From NCBI RefSeq assembly GCF_039542905.1, contig NZ_BAABIS010000001.1, positions 1,488,001 to 1,552,000 of the forward strand: a DNA stretch of 64,000 nucleotides. Reading direction: 5' to 3'. The notes beneath the pieces were generated by a model. It saw only the letters and a list, made by a program, of their open reading frames with translations. It did no database searches and was not told the DNA's origin. Origin of the DNA: Kitasatospora terrestris. GTDB lineage: Bacteria > Actinomycetota > Actinomycetes > Streptomycetales > Streptomycetaceae. Shown in pieces: positions 54,831-63,515 of the stretch; position 1 is the stretch's first letter, and each line of letters opens with the position of its first letter. Both the position numbers and the translations under genes were made by a program.

Positions 54831-55700
54831 GTGAAGATCCTGCTCATCGGCGCGACCGGCTACATCGGATCCGCCATTGCCGAGAACCTCACCCGGACCG
54901 GCCACGAGGTCGTCGCGCTCGTCCGCGACGCGGCCGGCAAGGGCGAACTTCCGTACGAGAAGCGGGTTGCCGACCTGACCGACCCAGCAGCGCTCGGCGC
55001 GGCGGTCACCGCGGACATCGACGCGGTGATCCACGCGGGCGTGCCCAGCGGCGACCAGGCGGTGGACGCGGCGGCGATCGACGCGCTGACCGCCCCGCTG
55101 CGCGGCACCGACCGCGCCTTCGTGTACACCAGCGGCGTCTGGGTGCTCGGCGCCACCGGCGTGGAGCCGGTCGGCGAGGACGCGCCGGTCAACCCGCTGC
55201 CGATCGTCGGCTACCGGCCCGAGATCGAGCAGCAGGTGCTGGCCACCGCCACCGACGGGGTGCGCGCGGTGGTGATCCGGCCGGGCATCGTGTTCGGACG
55301 CGGCGGCGGCATCCCCGCGCTGCTGGGCAACCTGGCCCGCGAGCACGGCGAGCCGAAGTACACCGGCGCCGAGGGCGTGCGCTGGCCGATGGTCCAGGTG
55401 GACGACCTGGCGGAGCTGTTCACGCTGGCGGCGGAGCGGGCCGAGGCCGGTTCGCTCTGGCACGGCGTGACCCAGGCGGCCGTCCCGGTCCGCGAGCTGG
55501 CGGGCGCCGCAGGCCGCGCGGCGGGCGTGGTCACCGCGCCGGCCCTGTGGCCGCTGGAGGAGGCGGCGGCCGCGGTGGGCGCGCTGTTCGCCGACGCCCT
55601 CGCCCTCGACCAGGCGGTGAGCGGGCAGGCCGCCCGCGACCGCCTCGGCTGGAAGCCGCGCCACGAGGACGCGGTCTCCGAGCTGGCCAACGGTTCCTGA
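54831..55700 (+). CDS. NAD(P)-dependent epimerase/dehydratase-family oxidoreductase
   Basis: About 289 aa with an N-terminal Rossmann motif, ILLIGATGYIGSAIAENL. Then FVYTSGVWVLG occupies the usual Ser/Thr position, and YRPEIEQQVL is near the atypical extended-SDR active region, without a clear YxxxK. This is the NmrA/atypical SDR style, so it may be a reductase or a sensor. GTG 54831 gives the canonical start; GTG 54819 in the same frame adds four residues. Regulated by the adjacent MarR, judged from the palindromes. Confidence 0.85.
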   Translation: MKILLIGATGYIGSAIAENLTRTGHEVVALVRDAAGKGELPYEKRVADLTDPAALGAAVTADIDAVIHAGVPSGDQAVDAAAIDALTAPLRGTDRAFVYTSGVWVLGATGVEPVGEDAPVNPLPIVGYRPEIEQQVLATATDGVRAVVIRPGIVFGRGGGIPALLGNLAREHGEPKYTGAEGVRWPMVQVDDLAELFTLAAERAEAGSLWHGVTQAAVPVRELAGAAGRAAGVVTAPALWPLEEAAAAVGALFADALALDQAVSGQAARDRLGWKPRHEDAVSELANGS

Positions 55701-55739
55701 CGCCCCCCCGGGGACCGTTGCCCTACCGGCCCGGTGCGC

Positions 55740-56672
55740 TCAAGGGACCAGCACTCCCAGGGCGCGCCGGGCCACCTCCACGTCCACCGGTAGCGGGGCG
55801 ACGAACTCGCCGTCCGCGTACGCCGTGATGCCGGGGGACTCGATCCGCACGGTGGACGCCCGCCGGACGTCCACCTCCTGGTGCCGGACGTGGGTGCCCT
55901 TGAAAACCGTCGGGAAGAAGCGGACCAGCTTGGACCGCTTCATCGCACCGACCAGGGTCAGATCGAACCGGCCGTCACCGGGGTCGGCGCCCGGACAGAT
56001 CGACATCCCGCCGCCGTAGCTCCGGGTGTTGCCGACCGCCGCCAGGGTCAGGTCGCGGACCAGCACCGTCTCGCCGTCCAGCACCAGCCTGAACGGCAGG
56101 GGCCGCAGGTTCGCCAACTCGACCAGGATCGCCAGGTTGTAGCGCATCCGGCCGCGCGGCCAGCTCAGCCGGTTGACCCGGTCGCTGACCAGCGAGTCGA
56201 AGCCGACCGCCAGCACGGTGGCGAAGTACCGCACCGCGCCGTCGGCGTCCTCGACCCGGCCCAGGTCGACCGTGCGGACCTTCCCCTCGGCGACCACGTC
56301 GGCGGCCGCCTCCGGGTCGCCGAGCGGCAGCCCGTACTCGCGGGCCAGGTCGTTGCCGGTGCCGGCCGGGATCAGGCCGAGCGGGATCCCGCTGCCCGCC
56401 AGCGCCTGCACGGCCAGGTGCACCATGCCGTCACCGCCGACCGCCACCAGCGCGTCCACCCCGCCCTGCTCGACACCGCGGGCCACCGTCTCCCGGGCCA
56501 GCCGCAGGGCGTCCTGCGGGTCGGCCCCGGAGATGTTGAGCACCTGGACGCCGCCCGCCCGCAACCGGGCGGCGGCCCGCGCCGCCGCCCGCTCGGCGTG
56601 CCCGCCTCCGGCCGCCGGGTTGGACAGCAGGACCACCCGTCCGATCGTCCGCTGGTTCATGTCCGTCGCCAA
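55740..56672 (-). CDS. Diacylglycerol kinase-family lipid kinase (YegS/DagK-like)
   Basis: A 310-aa lipid kinase with the DAGK catalytic signature VAVGGDGMVHLAVQAL and LGLIPAGTGNDLAREYGL. The C-terminal half is the beta-sandwich (SYGGGMSICPGADPGDGRFD). It phosphorylates diacylglycerol or a related lipid with ATP. The start may be TTG 56672, which fits GGAGAG upstream, or ATG 56660. It lies 40 nt downstream of the AGPS-like flavoenzyme gene on the same strand, consistent with one glycerolipid operon. Confidence 0.9.
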   Translation of the reverse strand: MATDMNQRTIGRVVLLSNPAAGGGHAERAAARAAARLRAGGVQVLNISGADPQDALRLARETVARGVEQGGVDALVAVGGDGMVHLAVQALAGSGIPLGLIPAGTGNDLAREYGLPLGDPEAAADVVAEGKVRTVDLGRVEDADGAVRYFATVLAVGFDSLVSDRVNRLSWPRGRMRYNLAILVELANLRPLPFRLVLDGETVLVRDLTLAAVGNTRSYGGGMSICPGADPGDGRFDLTLVGAMKRSKLVRFFPTVFKGTHVRHQEVDVRRASTVRIESPGITAYADGEFVAPLPVDVEVARRALGVLVP

Positions 56673-56712
56673 CTTCCGCTCTCCCCTGCGTGGTTGCCGG
56701 GTCCGTGGGGTC

Positions 56713-58344
56713 TCAAGGGATGAGCTTGCCGGGGTTGAGGATCCCGGCCGGGTCCACGGTCTCCTTGACGGCGCGCAGGATGCGCACGCCGAGCTCGCCG
56801 ATCTCCTGCTCCAGCCACGGCCGGTGGTCGGCGCCGACCGCGTGGTGGTGGGTGATGGTGCCGCCGTTCGCCATGATCGCGTCGCAGGCGGCCCGCTTGG
56901 CGCCGGCCCACTGGGCGAGCGCGTCGCCGCGCTGGGCGGCCACCACGGTGAAGTACAGCGAGGCGCCGGTCGGGTAGACGTGCGAGATGTGGCACATCAC
57001 CAGCGACTCGGTGCCGCTCTCGCGCAGCGCGGACTGCAGCGCCTCGGTGACGGCCGCCTTCAGCACGGGCAGGTTGGCCCAGCCGGTGGCGGTCTCCAGG
57101 GTCTCGCAGAGGGCGCCCGCGTCCAGCAGCGCGTCGCGCAGGTACGGGGCGTTGAAGCGGCCGTGCTCCCAGGCGGTGGCCGGGTCGGGGCCGAGCGGGG
57201 TGCCGCCGGCGGCGGCCAGCACGGCGGCGGTCGCCTCGTCCCGGAAGACGGTGTGCTCGGCGGCGCCCTCGAAGAGGGTGACGGCCAGGCAGCCGCCGGT
57301 GACCGTGGTGCCGCCGATCTTGTCGGTCATCGCCAGGTTGATCGCGGTCTCCGCCTCGTCGGAGAGCCGGATCACGGTCGGGCCGGTGCCCTGCTGCTCG
57401 ACGGCGCGCAGCGCGGCGGCGCCGGTCGCGAAGTCGGGGAAGCTCCAGGCGCCGTACACCGTGGACTCGGGCTTGCGGTGGACCCGCAGGCGGACGGCGG
57501 TGATGATGCCCAGCACGCCCTCGGAGCCGAGGAAGAGCTCGCGCAGGTCGGGACCGGCGGCGGAGGCCGGGGCGCGGCCGAGGTCCAGGGTGCCGGCGGG
57601 GGTGACCACGCGCAGGCCGGAGACCATGTCGTCGAAGCGGCCGTGGCCGGCCGAGTCCTGGCCGGAGGAGCGGGTGGCGGCGAAGCCGCCGATGGTCGCG
57701 TACCGGAAGCTCTGCGGGAAGTGGCCGAGCTCCCAGCCGCGTTCGCCGAGCAGTTCCTCGGCGCGCGGGCCGGTCACGCCGGCGCCGAGGACGGCCTCGC
57801 CGGAGACCTCGTCCAGCTCGTGCAGCCGGTCGAAGCGGCGCAGGTCGAGCGAGAGAACGGCGGTGAACGGGCCGCGCTCGGGGTCCACGCCGCCGACCAC
57901 GCTGGTGCCGCCGCCGAACGGGACGACCGCGATCCGGCGCTCGGCGCACAGCGCGAGGACGGCGGCGATCTCCTCCTCGGTGCCGGGCAGCAGCACGGCG
58001 TCCGGCGCGTCCTGCGCGTCGCGGCTGCGGCGGCGCAGCAGGTCGGGGGTGGACTTGCCGCCGGCCCGGGGCAGCCGGTCGGCGTCCGCGGTGGACAGCC
58101 ACTCGGCGCCGACGGCCGCGGCCAGCGCCTCGGCGTCCTCCTTCGCGAGCCGCGAGGGGGTGAGGACCACCTGGTCGGCCGTCAGCCGCTCGCCGTCGCC
58201 GCCGCTGACGCCGAGGGCGGCGGCCAGCAGGCCCTTGATGTCGTCGGACAGCGGCTTGGCGAGCTCGGGGTCGCCCCACGCGTCCCACTTCATCGGGGGG
58301 AGCGGAAGGGCGGCGCGGCCGGTTTGCGTGGTCTCAGGTGCCAT
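56713..58344 (-). CDS. FAD-binding oxidase, alkylglycerone-phosphate synthase (AGPS)-like
   Basis: A 543-aa PCMH-type flavoprotein. The FAD-binding signature VVPFGGGTSVVGGV appears near residue 145, and ATIGGFAATRSSGQDS near residue 220. A His-rich active-site segment GGTITHHHAVGADHRPW near the C-terminus and the ending DPAGILNPGKLIP match the AGPS/D-lactate dehydrogenase group. Eukaryotic AGPS makes ether lipids; actinobacterial homologues are less defined. The neighbouring DAG kinase and GlpD fit glycerophospholipid or ether-lipid metabolism. Confidence 0.88.
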   Translation of the reverse strand: MAPETTQTGRAALPLPPMKWDAWGDPELAKPLSDDIKGLLAAALGVSGGDGERLTADQVVLTPSRLAKEDAEALAAAVGAEWLSTADADRLPRAGGKSTPDLLRRRSRDAQDAPDAVLLPGTEEEIAAVLALCAERRIAVVPFGGGTSVVGGVDPERGPFTAVLSLDLRRFDRLHELDEVSGEAVLGAGVTGPRAEELLGERGWELGHFPQSFRYATIGGFAATRSSGQDSAGHGRFDDMVSGLRVVTPAGTLDLGRAPASAAGPDLRELFLGSEGVLGIITAVRLRVHRKPESTVYGAWSFPDFATGAAALRAVEQQGTGPTVIRLSDEAETAINLAMTDKIGGTTVTGGCLAVTLFEGAAEHTVFRDEATAAVLAAAGGTPLGPDPATAWEHGRFNAPYLRDALLDAGALCETLETATGWANLPVLKAAVTEALQSALRESGTESLVMCHISHVYPTGASLYFTVVAAQRGDALAQWAGAKRAACDAIMANGGTITHHHAVGADHRPWLEQEIGELGVRILRAVKETVDPAGILNPGKLIP

Positions 58345-58363
58345 GCGTTACAGTATTACGCAT
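58343..58363. promoter_or_regulatory. Palindromic operator overlapping the FAD oxidase start codon
   Basis: ATGCGT-TACAGTATT-ACGCAT (58343-58363) has perfect 6-bp outer arms. It covers the start codon region of the flavoenzyme and ends one base before the TetR ATG (58365). Both genes would have almost no leader. It is the likely TetR operator. Confidence 0.65.
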
Positions 58364-58364
58364 C

Positions 58365-58943
58365 ATGTCAAGTCGTAACGATGAGCCGCGCAGCACCGAC
58401 GACGCGATCCTGGACGCCGCCGCCGAACTGATCCTCCAGCTCGGCGTCCAGCGCACCCAGCTGTCCGAGATCGCCCGGCGGGCCGGCGTCAGCCGCCCCA
58501 CGGTCTACCGCCGCTGGCCCGACGTCCGCGCCGTCATCGGCGCCCTCCTGACCCGCGAGATCGCCGCCTCCTACCAGGACGTGGTGCCCGCCGGCGACGA
58601 CCGCGAGTCCTTCACCGCCACCGTCGTCGAGGTCGCCGTCCGGCTCCGCGACCACCCCCTGCTCGGCGCCCTGCTCCACTCCGACTCCGACACCCTCTTC
58701 GAGTACGTCGTCGACCGGCTCGGCACCAGCCAGCACCGCCTCCTCGACACCCTGCGCACCGGCATCGAGGCCGGCCAGCGGCACGGCTCCATCCGCCCGG
58801 GCGAACCCACCGAACTCGCCGCCATGGTCCTGCTCATCGCCCAGTCCACCGTCCAGTCCCACCGCATGGTCGCCACCCTGCTCCCCGAGCACGCCTGGCG
58901 CCGCGAACTGGCCACCGCACTGAACGGATACCTCGCGCCGTGA
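58365..58943 (+). CDS. TetR-family transcriptional regulator
   Basis: A 192-aa TetR protein. The helix-turn-helix is DAILDAAAELILQLGVQRTQ, then IARRAGVSRPTVYRRWPDV. The ligand-binding half is alpha-helical without a named subfamily. Its stop overlaps the GlpD start (GTGA at 58940-58943), so it is co-translated with glpD. It probably controls both that operon and the divergent flavoenzyme through the palindrome at 58343-58363. Confidence 0.92.
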   Translation: MSSRNDEPRSTDDAILDAAAELILQLGVQRTQLSEIARRAGVSRPTVYRRWPDVRAVIGALLTREIAASYQDVVPAGDDRESFTATVVEVAVRLRDHPLLGALLHSDSDTLFEYVVDRLGTSQHRLLDTLRTGIEAGQRHGSIRPGEPTELAAMVLLIAQSTVQSHRMVATLLPEHAWRRELATALNGYLAP

Positions 58944-60493
58944 CCCCCACCGCCAGCACCGCGCTCAACGCCCGCCGCCGGGCCGCCGACCTCGCCGCCC
59001 TCGGCGACGGCGCCCCCGTCGACGTCCTGGTCGTCGGCGGCGGGGTGACCGGCGCCGGCGCCGCGCTCGACGCCGCCTCCCGTGGCCTGCGCACCGTCCT
59101 CGTCGAAGCCCACGACCTCGCCTTCGGCACCAGCCGCTGGAGCTCCAAACTCGTCCACGGCGGCCTGCGCTACCTCGCCTCCGGCCGCATCGGCGTCGCC
59201 CACGAGAGCGCCGTCGAACGCGGCATCCTGATGACCCGCACCGCCCCCCACCTGATCCGCGCGCTGCCCCAACTCGTCCCGCTGCTCCCCTCGGTGGGCC
59301 GCGGCCAGGCCGCCCTCGTCCACCTCGGGTTCCTCGCCGGCGACGCCCTGCGGATCAGCGCCCGCACCCCCGCCCGGCTCCTCCCCCGCGTCCGCCGCAT
59401 CGACGCCGCCGAGACCGCCCGCCTCGTCCCCGCCGTCCGCACCGAGGGCCTCGGCGGCGCACTCGTCGCCCACGACGGCCAACTCGTCGACGACGCACGG
59501 CTGGTGGTCGCCCTCGCCCGCACCGCCGCCCAGCACGGTGCCCGCGTCCTCACCCGGGTCCGCGCCACCGACGTCACCGGCACCGCCGCCACCCTCACCG
59601 ACACCCTCACCGGCGAGAGCGTCACCGTCACCGCCCGCGCCGTCCTCAACGCCACCGGCGTCTGGGCCGGCGACGTCGACCCCGCCATCCGGCTGCGCCC
59701 CAGCCGCGGCACCCACCTGGTCTTCGACGCCGCCGCCCTCGGCCACCCCACCGCCGCGCTCACCGTCCCCGTGCCCGGCTCCACCAGCCGCTTCGTCTTC
59801 GCCCTCCCCCAGCAGCTCGGCCGCGTCGTCCTCGGCCTCACCGACGAGGCCGCCCCCGGGCCGGTCCCCGACGTCCCCGAACCCACCGACGGCGAGATCG
59901 AGTTCCTGCTCGCCACCGTCAACACCGCCCTGCGGACGGCCCTCACCCGGGCCGACGTCCGCGGCGCCTTCGCCGGGCTGCGCCCCCTCATCGACACCGG
60001 CGACGGCGCCACCGCCGACCTCTCCCGCCGCCACGCCGTACTCGAATCCCCCACCGGCGTCATCACCGTCGTCGGCGGCAAACTCACCACCTACCGGCGG
60101 ATGGCCCAGGACGCCGTCGACACCGCGGTCCGCCTGCGCTCCCTCACCGCCGGGCCGTGCCGCACCGCCCGGCTCCCCCTCGTCGGCGCGCCCGCCCACC
60201 CCGCGAGCCTCCCCGCCGACCCGGCCCTCCCCGCCTCCCTGCTCGCCCGCCACGGCGGCGCCGCCGGCGACGTCCTCGCCACCGCCACCGTCGCCCGCCC
60301 GCTCGACCCCCTCGCCGACGGCCTCGACGTCACCCGCGCCGAGATCGAGTACGCCCTCACCCACGAAGGCGCCCTCGACGCCGCCGACGTCCTCGAACGC
60401 CGCACCCGCCTCGCCCTCGTCCCCGCCGACGCCGACCTGGCCCGCCCCGCCGTCGAGGAGATCCTCGGCCACGCGGAGCTGCGGAGCCCCTAG
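58940..60493 (+). CDS. glpD: Aerobic glycerol-3-phosphate dehydrogenase
   Basis: A 517-aa FAD-dependent enzyme that oxidises sn-glycerol-3-phosphate to dihydroxyacetone phosphate, feeding electrons to quinones at the membrane. The N-terminal FAD motif VLVVGGGVTGAGAALDAASR and the family signature SSKLVHGGLRYL are present, followed by RGTHLVFD and VGGKLTTYRRMAQDAVD. The C-terminal DAO_C domain is kept. It is coupled to the TetR gene and opposite an AGPS-like enzyme whose expected substrate is made from DHAP, which supports a shared pathway. Confidence 0.95.
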   Translation: MTPTASTALNARRRAADLAALGDGAPVDVLVVGGGVTGAGAALDAASRGLRTVLVEAHDLAFGTSRWSSKLVHGGLRYLASGRIGVAHESAVERGILMTRTAPHLIRALPQLVPLLPSVGRGQAALVHLGFLAGDALRISARTPARLLPRVRRIDAAETARLVPAVRTEGLGGALVAHDGQLVDDARLVVALARTAAQHGARVLTRVRATDVTGTAATLTDTLTGESVTVTARAVLNATGVWAGDVDPAIRLRPSRGTHLVFDAAALGHPTAALTVPVPGSTSRFVFALPQQLGRVVLGLTDEAAPGPVPDVPEPTDGEIEFLLATVNTALRTALTRADVRGAFAGLRPLIDTGDGATADLSRRHAVLESPTGVITVVGGKLTTYRRMAQDAVDTAVRLRSLTAGPCRTARLPLVGAPAHPASLPADPALPASLLARHGGAAGDVLATATVARPLDPLADGLDVTRAEIEYALTHEGALDAADVLERRTRLALVPADADLARPAVEEILGHAELRSP

Positions 60494-60577
60494 CACTCCG
60501 GCCGTGGACCCCGATCCCCAGCCGGCCGACTTCAGCGAACCGGTGCTCGACGGCAGTGCGAGGGCATCTCGAAGGAC

Positions 60578-60621
60578 GTCCGGACGGGGTCCGGACGGGG
60601 TCCGGACGGGGTCCGGACGGG
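60578..60621. repeat. Four tandem copies of an 11-bp palindromic unit
   Basis: GTCCGGACGGG is repeated four times exactly (60578-60621), and a fifth copy starts (GTCCG). Each unit contains the palindrome GTCCGGAC. The 11-bp period equals about one helical turn. The 235-nt gap between glpD and the histidine kinase contains no gene otherwise. It could be an operator array, a terminator, or a slippage repeat. Confidence 0.75.
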
Positions 60622-60728
60622 GTCCGCCCACAGGCCGCGATCAAGGTCTACAGGTGGTGCTGGGTTCACCATGAGGTCGGGTGCAGGGTTCATGGCGTCG
60701 TCCTCCTGCGGTGCCCTAGCGTCGTGCC

Positions 60729-61973
60729 ATGACGATTCCAGCTGGACTGCGACGCACGGTCCTCCGGACGCAGCGGGACACCGGCTTCCTTGCCGCCGGT
60801 GTGCTTCCGCACCTGGCGCTGGTGCCCGTGTGGGCCTGGGCGGCGGCGACCACCGCCAGGACGGGGAACTGGCTCTTGACGGTTTCCGTGTCGGCCGCCC
60901 TGGTCCTGCTCGGCGCCCCGGTGCTGACGGCCGTTCAGCGGGTCCGCTACCGGGTGCTCATCGGTGTGGACGTCCCCCGGCCCGCCCCCGCCGCGCCGGA
61001 ACGACGGACGTGGGCCTCGACCGTCCGGTGGCTCGCGGCGACGCGGCCTTGGCGCAGGATCGGCTACCACCTCCTGCTGGGCCCGCTGCTCGCGCTGCTG
61101 GAGCTGTCGGTACTCGCGGTGGCGGCGGCGGGTTCGGCGGGCGTCATCGCCTACGCCTGGTCGTGGGCGCTGCCGACCGGGATCCGCCAGGGCTGGTTCG
61201 GCTGCCTGACCCAGCTGCCGGCGTACACAGCGGTCGGGCTCCTCCTCCTGTGCGCCCTGCCCTGGGCCGCGCGGGCAGTGGCCCGGGCCGAGGCGCGGCT
61301 GGCGTCGGGCCTGCTCGGGCCCAGCCGGGCGCAGCGGCTCCAGGAGCGGGTCGATCAGCTGGCCGTGAGCCGGACCGACTTGATCGAGGCCGTCGACGCG
61401 GAGCGCCGCCGGATCGAGCGCGACCTGCACGACGGCACCCAGCAGCGGTTGGTGTCCCTCGCGGTCAACCTGGGTCTGGCCATGGCCACCCGCCCGGACC
61501 TGCCGAGTGATGCCCGCGAGGTGATCGCGAGAGCGCACCTGGAGGCGAAGGAGGCGATCGCCGAACTCAACGACCTGGTGCGGGGGCTGCACCCGGCGGT
61601 GCTCGAGGACCGAGGTCTGGACGCGGCGTTGTCCGGGCTGGCTGCCCGCACGCCCCTGCCGGTGCGGCTGCGGGTCGATCTGGAGGAGCGGGTGGCACCC
61701 GGCGTGGAGTCGGTCGCGTACTTCGTGATCTCGGAGGCGCTGACCAACGCGACGAAGCACGCCGACGCGATGCGTGCGGAGGTCACTGTCCATCAGGTCG
61801 GCGAGGTGCTGCGGGTGCGCGTCACCGACGACGGGCTGGGCGGTGCCGACGCCGCCGGCACGGGCCTGACCGGGCTGGCCAAGCGGGTCGGCTCCCTCGA
61901 CGGGGTCTTCCACGTCAGCAGCCCCGTTGGGGGTCCCACCACCATCACCGCGGAGCTGCCGTGCGCGCGGTGA
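60729..61973 (+). CDS. NarL-type sensor histidine kinase
   Basis: A 414-aa membrane kinase. There are about four hydrophobic segments in the first 210 residues, one of which, GVLPHLALVPVWAWAAATT, begins near residue 24. The HisKA_3 box is VDAERRRIERDLHDGTQQRLV, with the phospho-acceptor His. The ATPase domain has ISEALTNATKHADA (N box) and VTDDGLGGADAAGTGL (G box). It pairs with the response regulator whose GTG start overlaps its 3' end by 13 bp. The signal is unknown. Confidence 0.93.
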   Translation: MTIPAGLRRTVLRTQRDTGFLAAGVLPHLALVPVWAWAAATTARTGNWLLTVSVSAALVLLGAPVLTAVQRVRYRVLIGVDVPRPAPAAPERRTWASTVRWLAATRPWRRIGYHLLLGPLLALLELSVLAVAAAGSAGVIAYAWSWALPTGIRQGWFGCLTQLPAYTAVGLLLLCALPWAARAVARAEARLASGLLGPSRAQRLQERVDQLAVSRTDLIEAVDAERRRIERDLHDGTQQRLVSLAVNLGLAMATRPDLPSDAREVIARAHLEAKEAIAELNDLVRGLHPAVLEDRGLDAALSGLAARTPLPVRLRVDLEERVAPGVESVAYFVISEALTNATKHADAMRAEVTVHQVGEVLRVRVTDDGLGGADAAGTGLTGLAKRVGSLDGVFHVSSPVGGPTTITAELPCAR

Positions 61974-62611
61974 TCGCCGAGGACTCGGTGCTGTTGCGGG
62001 TCGGCCTGATCAAGGTCCTGGAGATGGGCGGGTTCCAGGTCGTCGCCGAAGCCGGCGATGCGGAGGGGCTGTTGGCGGCGGTGGCGGAGCACCGGCCCGA
62101 ACTCGCCCTGATCGACGTCCGGATGCCGCCCGGCTTCACCGACGAGGGGGTGCGAGCGGCGATGGAGATCCGCCGGCGCCGGCCGGGGACGGCGGTGGTG
62201 CTGCTGTCGCAGTACGTGGAGGAGCGGTACGCGGCTGACCTGCTCTCGGCGAACACCAGTGGTGTGGGCTACCTGCTCAAGCAGCGGGTAGCCGATGTCG
62301 CCGACTTCGTGGCGGCGGTCCGGCGGGTGGCGGACGGGGGCACGGCCCTGGACCCGCAGGTCGTCGCCCAGTTGCTGTTGCGGCGCGACAGCGACCCGCT
62401 CGCCCGGCTGACCCCCCGCGAACGGGAGGTGCTCGGCCTGATGGCCGAGGGGCGCTCCAATGCCGGCATCGCGCAGGCACTGGTGGTCAGTGAGAGCGCC
62501 GTGGCGAAGCACATCAACAACATCTTTCCCAAGCTCGACCTGCCCGTGGTCGACGTGGACCACCGCCGCGTCCTGGCCGTGCTGCGGTTCCTCGGCGCGT
62601 CCCGGGCCTGA
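61961..62611 (+). CDS. NarL/FixJ-type response regulator
   Basis: A 216-aa regulator. The receiver domain begins VRAVIAEDSVLLRVGLIKVL, with phospho-Asp in LALIDVRMPPGFTDEG and a conserved Lys in GYLLKQRV. The C-terminal LuxR helix-turn-helix is LTPREREVLGLMAEGRSNAG, then SESAVAKHINNIFPKLDL. The GTG start at 61961 lies inside the kinase gene, so the pair is translationally coupled. Confidence 0.95.
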   Translation: MRAVIAEDSVLLRVGLIKVLEMGGFQVVAEAGDAEGLLAAVAEHRPELALIDVRMPPGFTDEGVRAAMEIRRRRPGTAVVLLSQYVEERYAADLLSANTSGVGYLLKQRVADVADFVAAVRRVADGGTALDPQVVAQLLLRRDSDPLARLTPREREVLGLMAEGRSNAGIAQALVVSESAVAKHINNIFPKLDLPVVDVDHRRVLAVLRFLGASRA

Positions 62612-62644
62612 CCTTCCCGGCCGTGATCACGCTCCGCGGCTGGA

Positions 62645-63088
62645 TCACCGGTCCGCGAGGAGCCGCACGGCCGTCAGATACCCGCCCGGGGAGCGCTCCG
62701 CGTGCCACCGGACGGCCGGGTGCGGGTCCGGGCCCAGCGCGTCCAGCACCTCGGCCGCCGGGTACCCGAACACGTCGATGCCGCGCAGCACCACCGGCAC
62801 GGCGGCCGGCCCAACGGGCACCGCCGGGCAGCGGCGCAGCTCCACGCCCGCGAAGCCGCCCCGGTCACGCCCGGTGCGGCCCAGCCGGTCGGCGGTGTCG
62901 CCGTACGCGTGCAGCTCCACGCCCTCGTACCGTGCGCCGAACGCCCACCCCGCCCCGCAGACCCACCCCTCCCGCACGTCCGCCAGCGTCGCCACGGCCC
63001 ACTGCGCCGCCCGCTCGGACGCGCCGAACCGCACCACCCCCGCGCCCCGCGGCAGGCCGAGCCCCGTCCCCGGCAGCAGCTCGAACAT
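62645..63088 (-). CDS. Hypothetical protein
   Basis: A 147-aa soluble protein of unknown function. It begins FELLPGTGLGLPRGAGVVRF, contains GWAFGARYEGVELHAYGDTA, and ends with a region resembling DPHPAVRWHAERSPGGYLTAV. This style resembles DUF-type immunity or antitoxin-like proteins of actinomycetes, but no family can be named. A 15-nt gap separates it from the next same-strand gene, so the two may form an operon. Confidence 0.6.
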   Translation of the reverse strand: MFELLPGTGLGLPRGAGVVRFGASERAAQWAVATLADVREGWVCGAGWAFGARYEGVELHAYGDTADRLGRTGRDRGGFAGVELRRCPAVPVGPAAVPVVLRGIDVFGYPAAEVLDALGPDPHPAVRWHAERSPGGYLTAVRLLADR

Positions 63089-63103
63089 CCCCCGCCTCCC
63101 CCG

Positions 63104-63397
63104 TCAGCGGAGCGCGGCCCTCAGCCGCCGCACCTCGGCCAGCAGTCGCGGGACGTCCTCGCGGGCGCCGGCGACGAAGTCCAGGTCGGCGTCCAACTGC
63201 GCGTCGGGGCTGCGGACTTCCCGCTGGCCGATGAACCTCGTCCAGTAGATCTCGTCGTCCACCCCGGTCCCAACCGGATCCACCAGGAGGCAACTCCCCC
63301 CACCGGTGGCACCCCGGGTCTCCAGCACCGGCACCCACGGTCCGGGTGTGGCCCTCGCCGCACGCTCCTCGATCTCGTCGAGCTGCTCGTCGGTCAT
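63104..63397 (-). CDS. Small hypothetical protein
   Basis: A 97-aa acidic protein from ATG 63397 (an in-frame ATG at 63415 adds six residues). It begins MTDEQLDEIEERAARATPGP and contains VDDEIYWTRFIGQREVRSP and a C-terminal leucine/arginine-rich helix (DVPRLLAEVRRLRAALR). The start motif EERAxxATPGPW is common in small actinobacterial and phage-related proteins of unknown role. It lies close to the preceding 147-aa gene on the same strand. Confidence 0.6.
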   Translation of the reverse strand: MTDEQLDEIEERAARATPGPWVPVLETRGATGGGSCLLVDPVGTGVDDEIYWTRFIGQREVRSPDAQLDADLDFVAGAREDVPRLLAEVRRLRAALR

Positions 63398-63515
63398 GAT
63401 CTCGTCCGTCCCCATGGTCGGATGATCCAACCGATCGGGCGGCGAGTCCAGACGCCGCCGGGAAGGGAACGTGCCGTCGGCCCGGATGTCAGTGCGGGTC
63501 GGGATGATGGTGACC

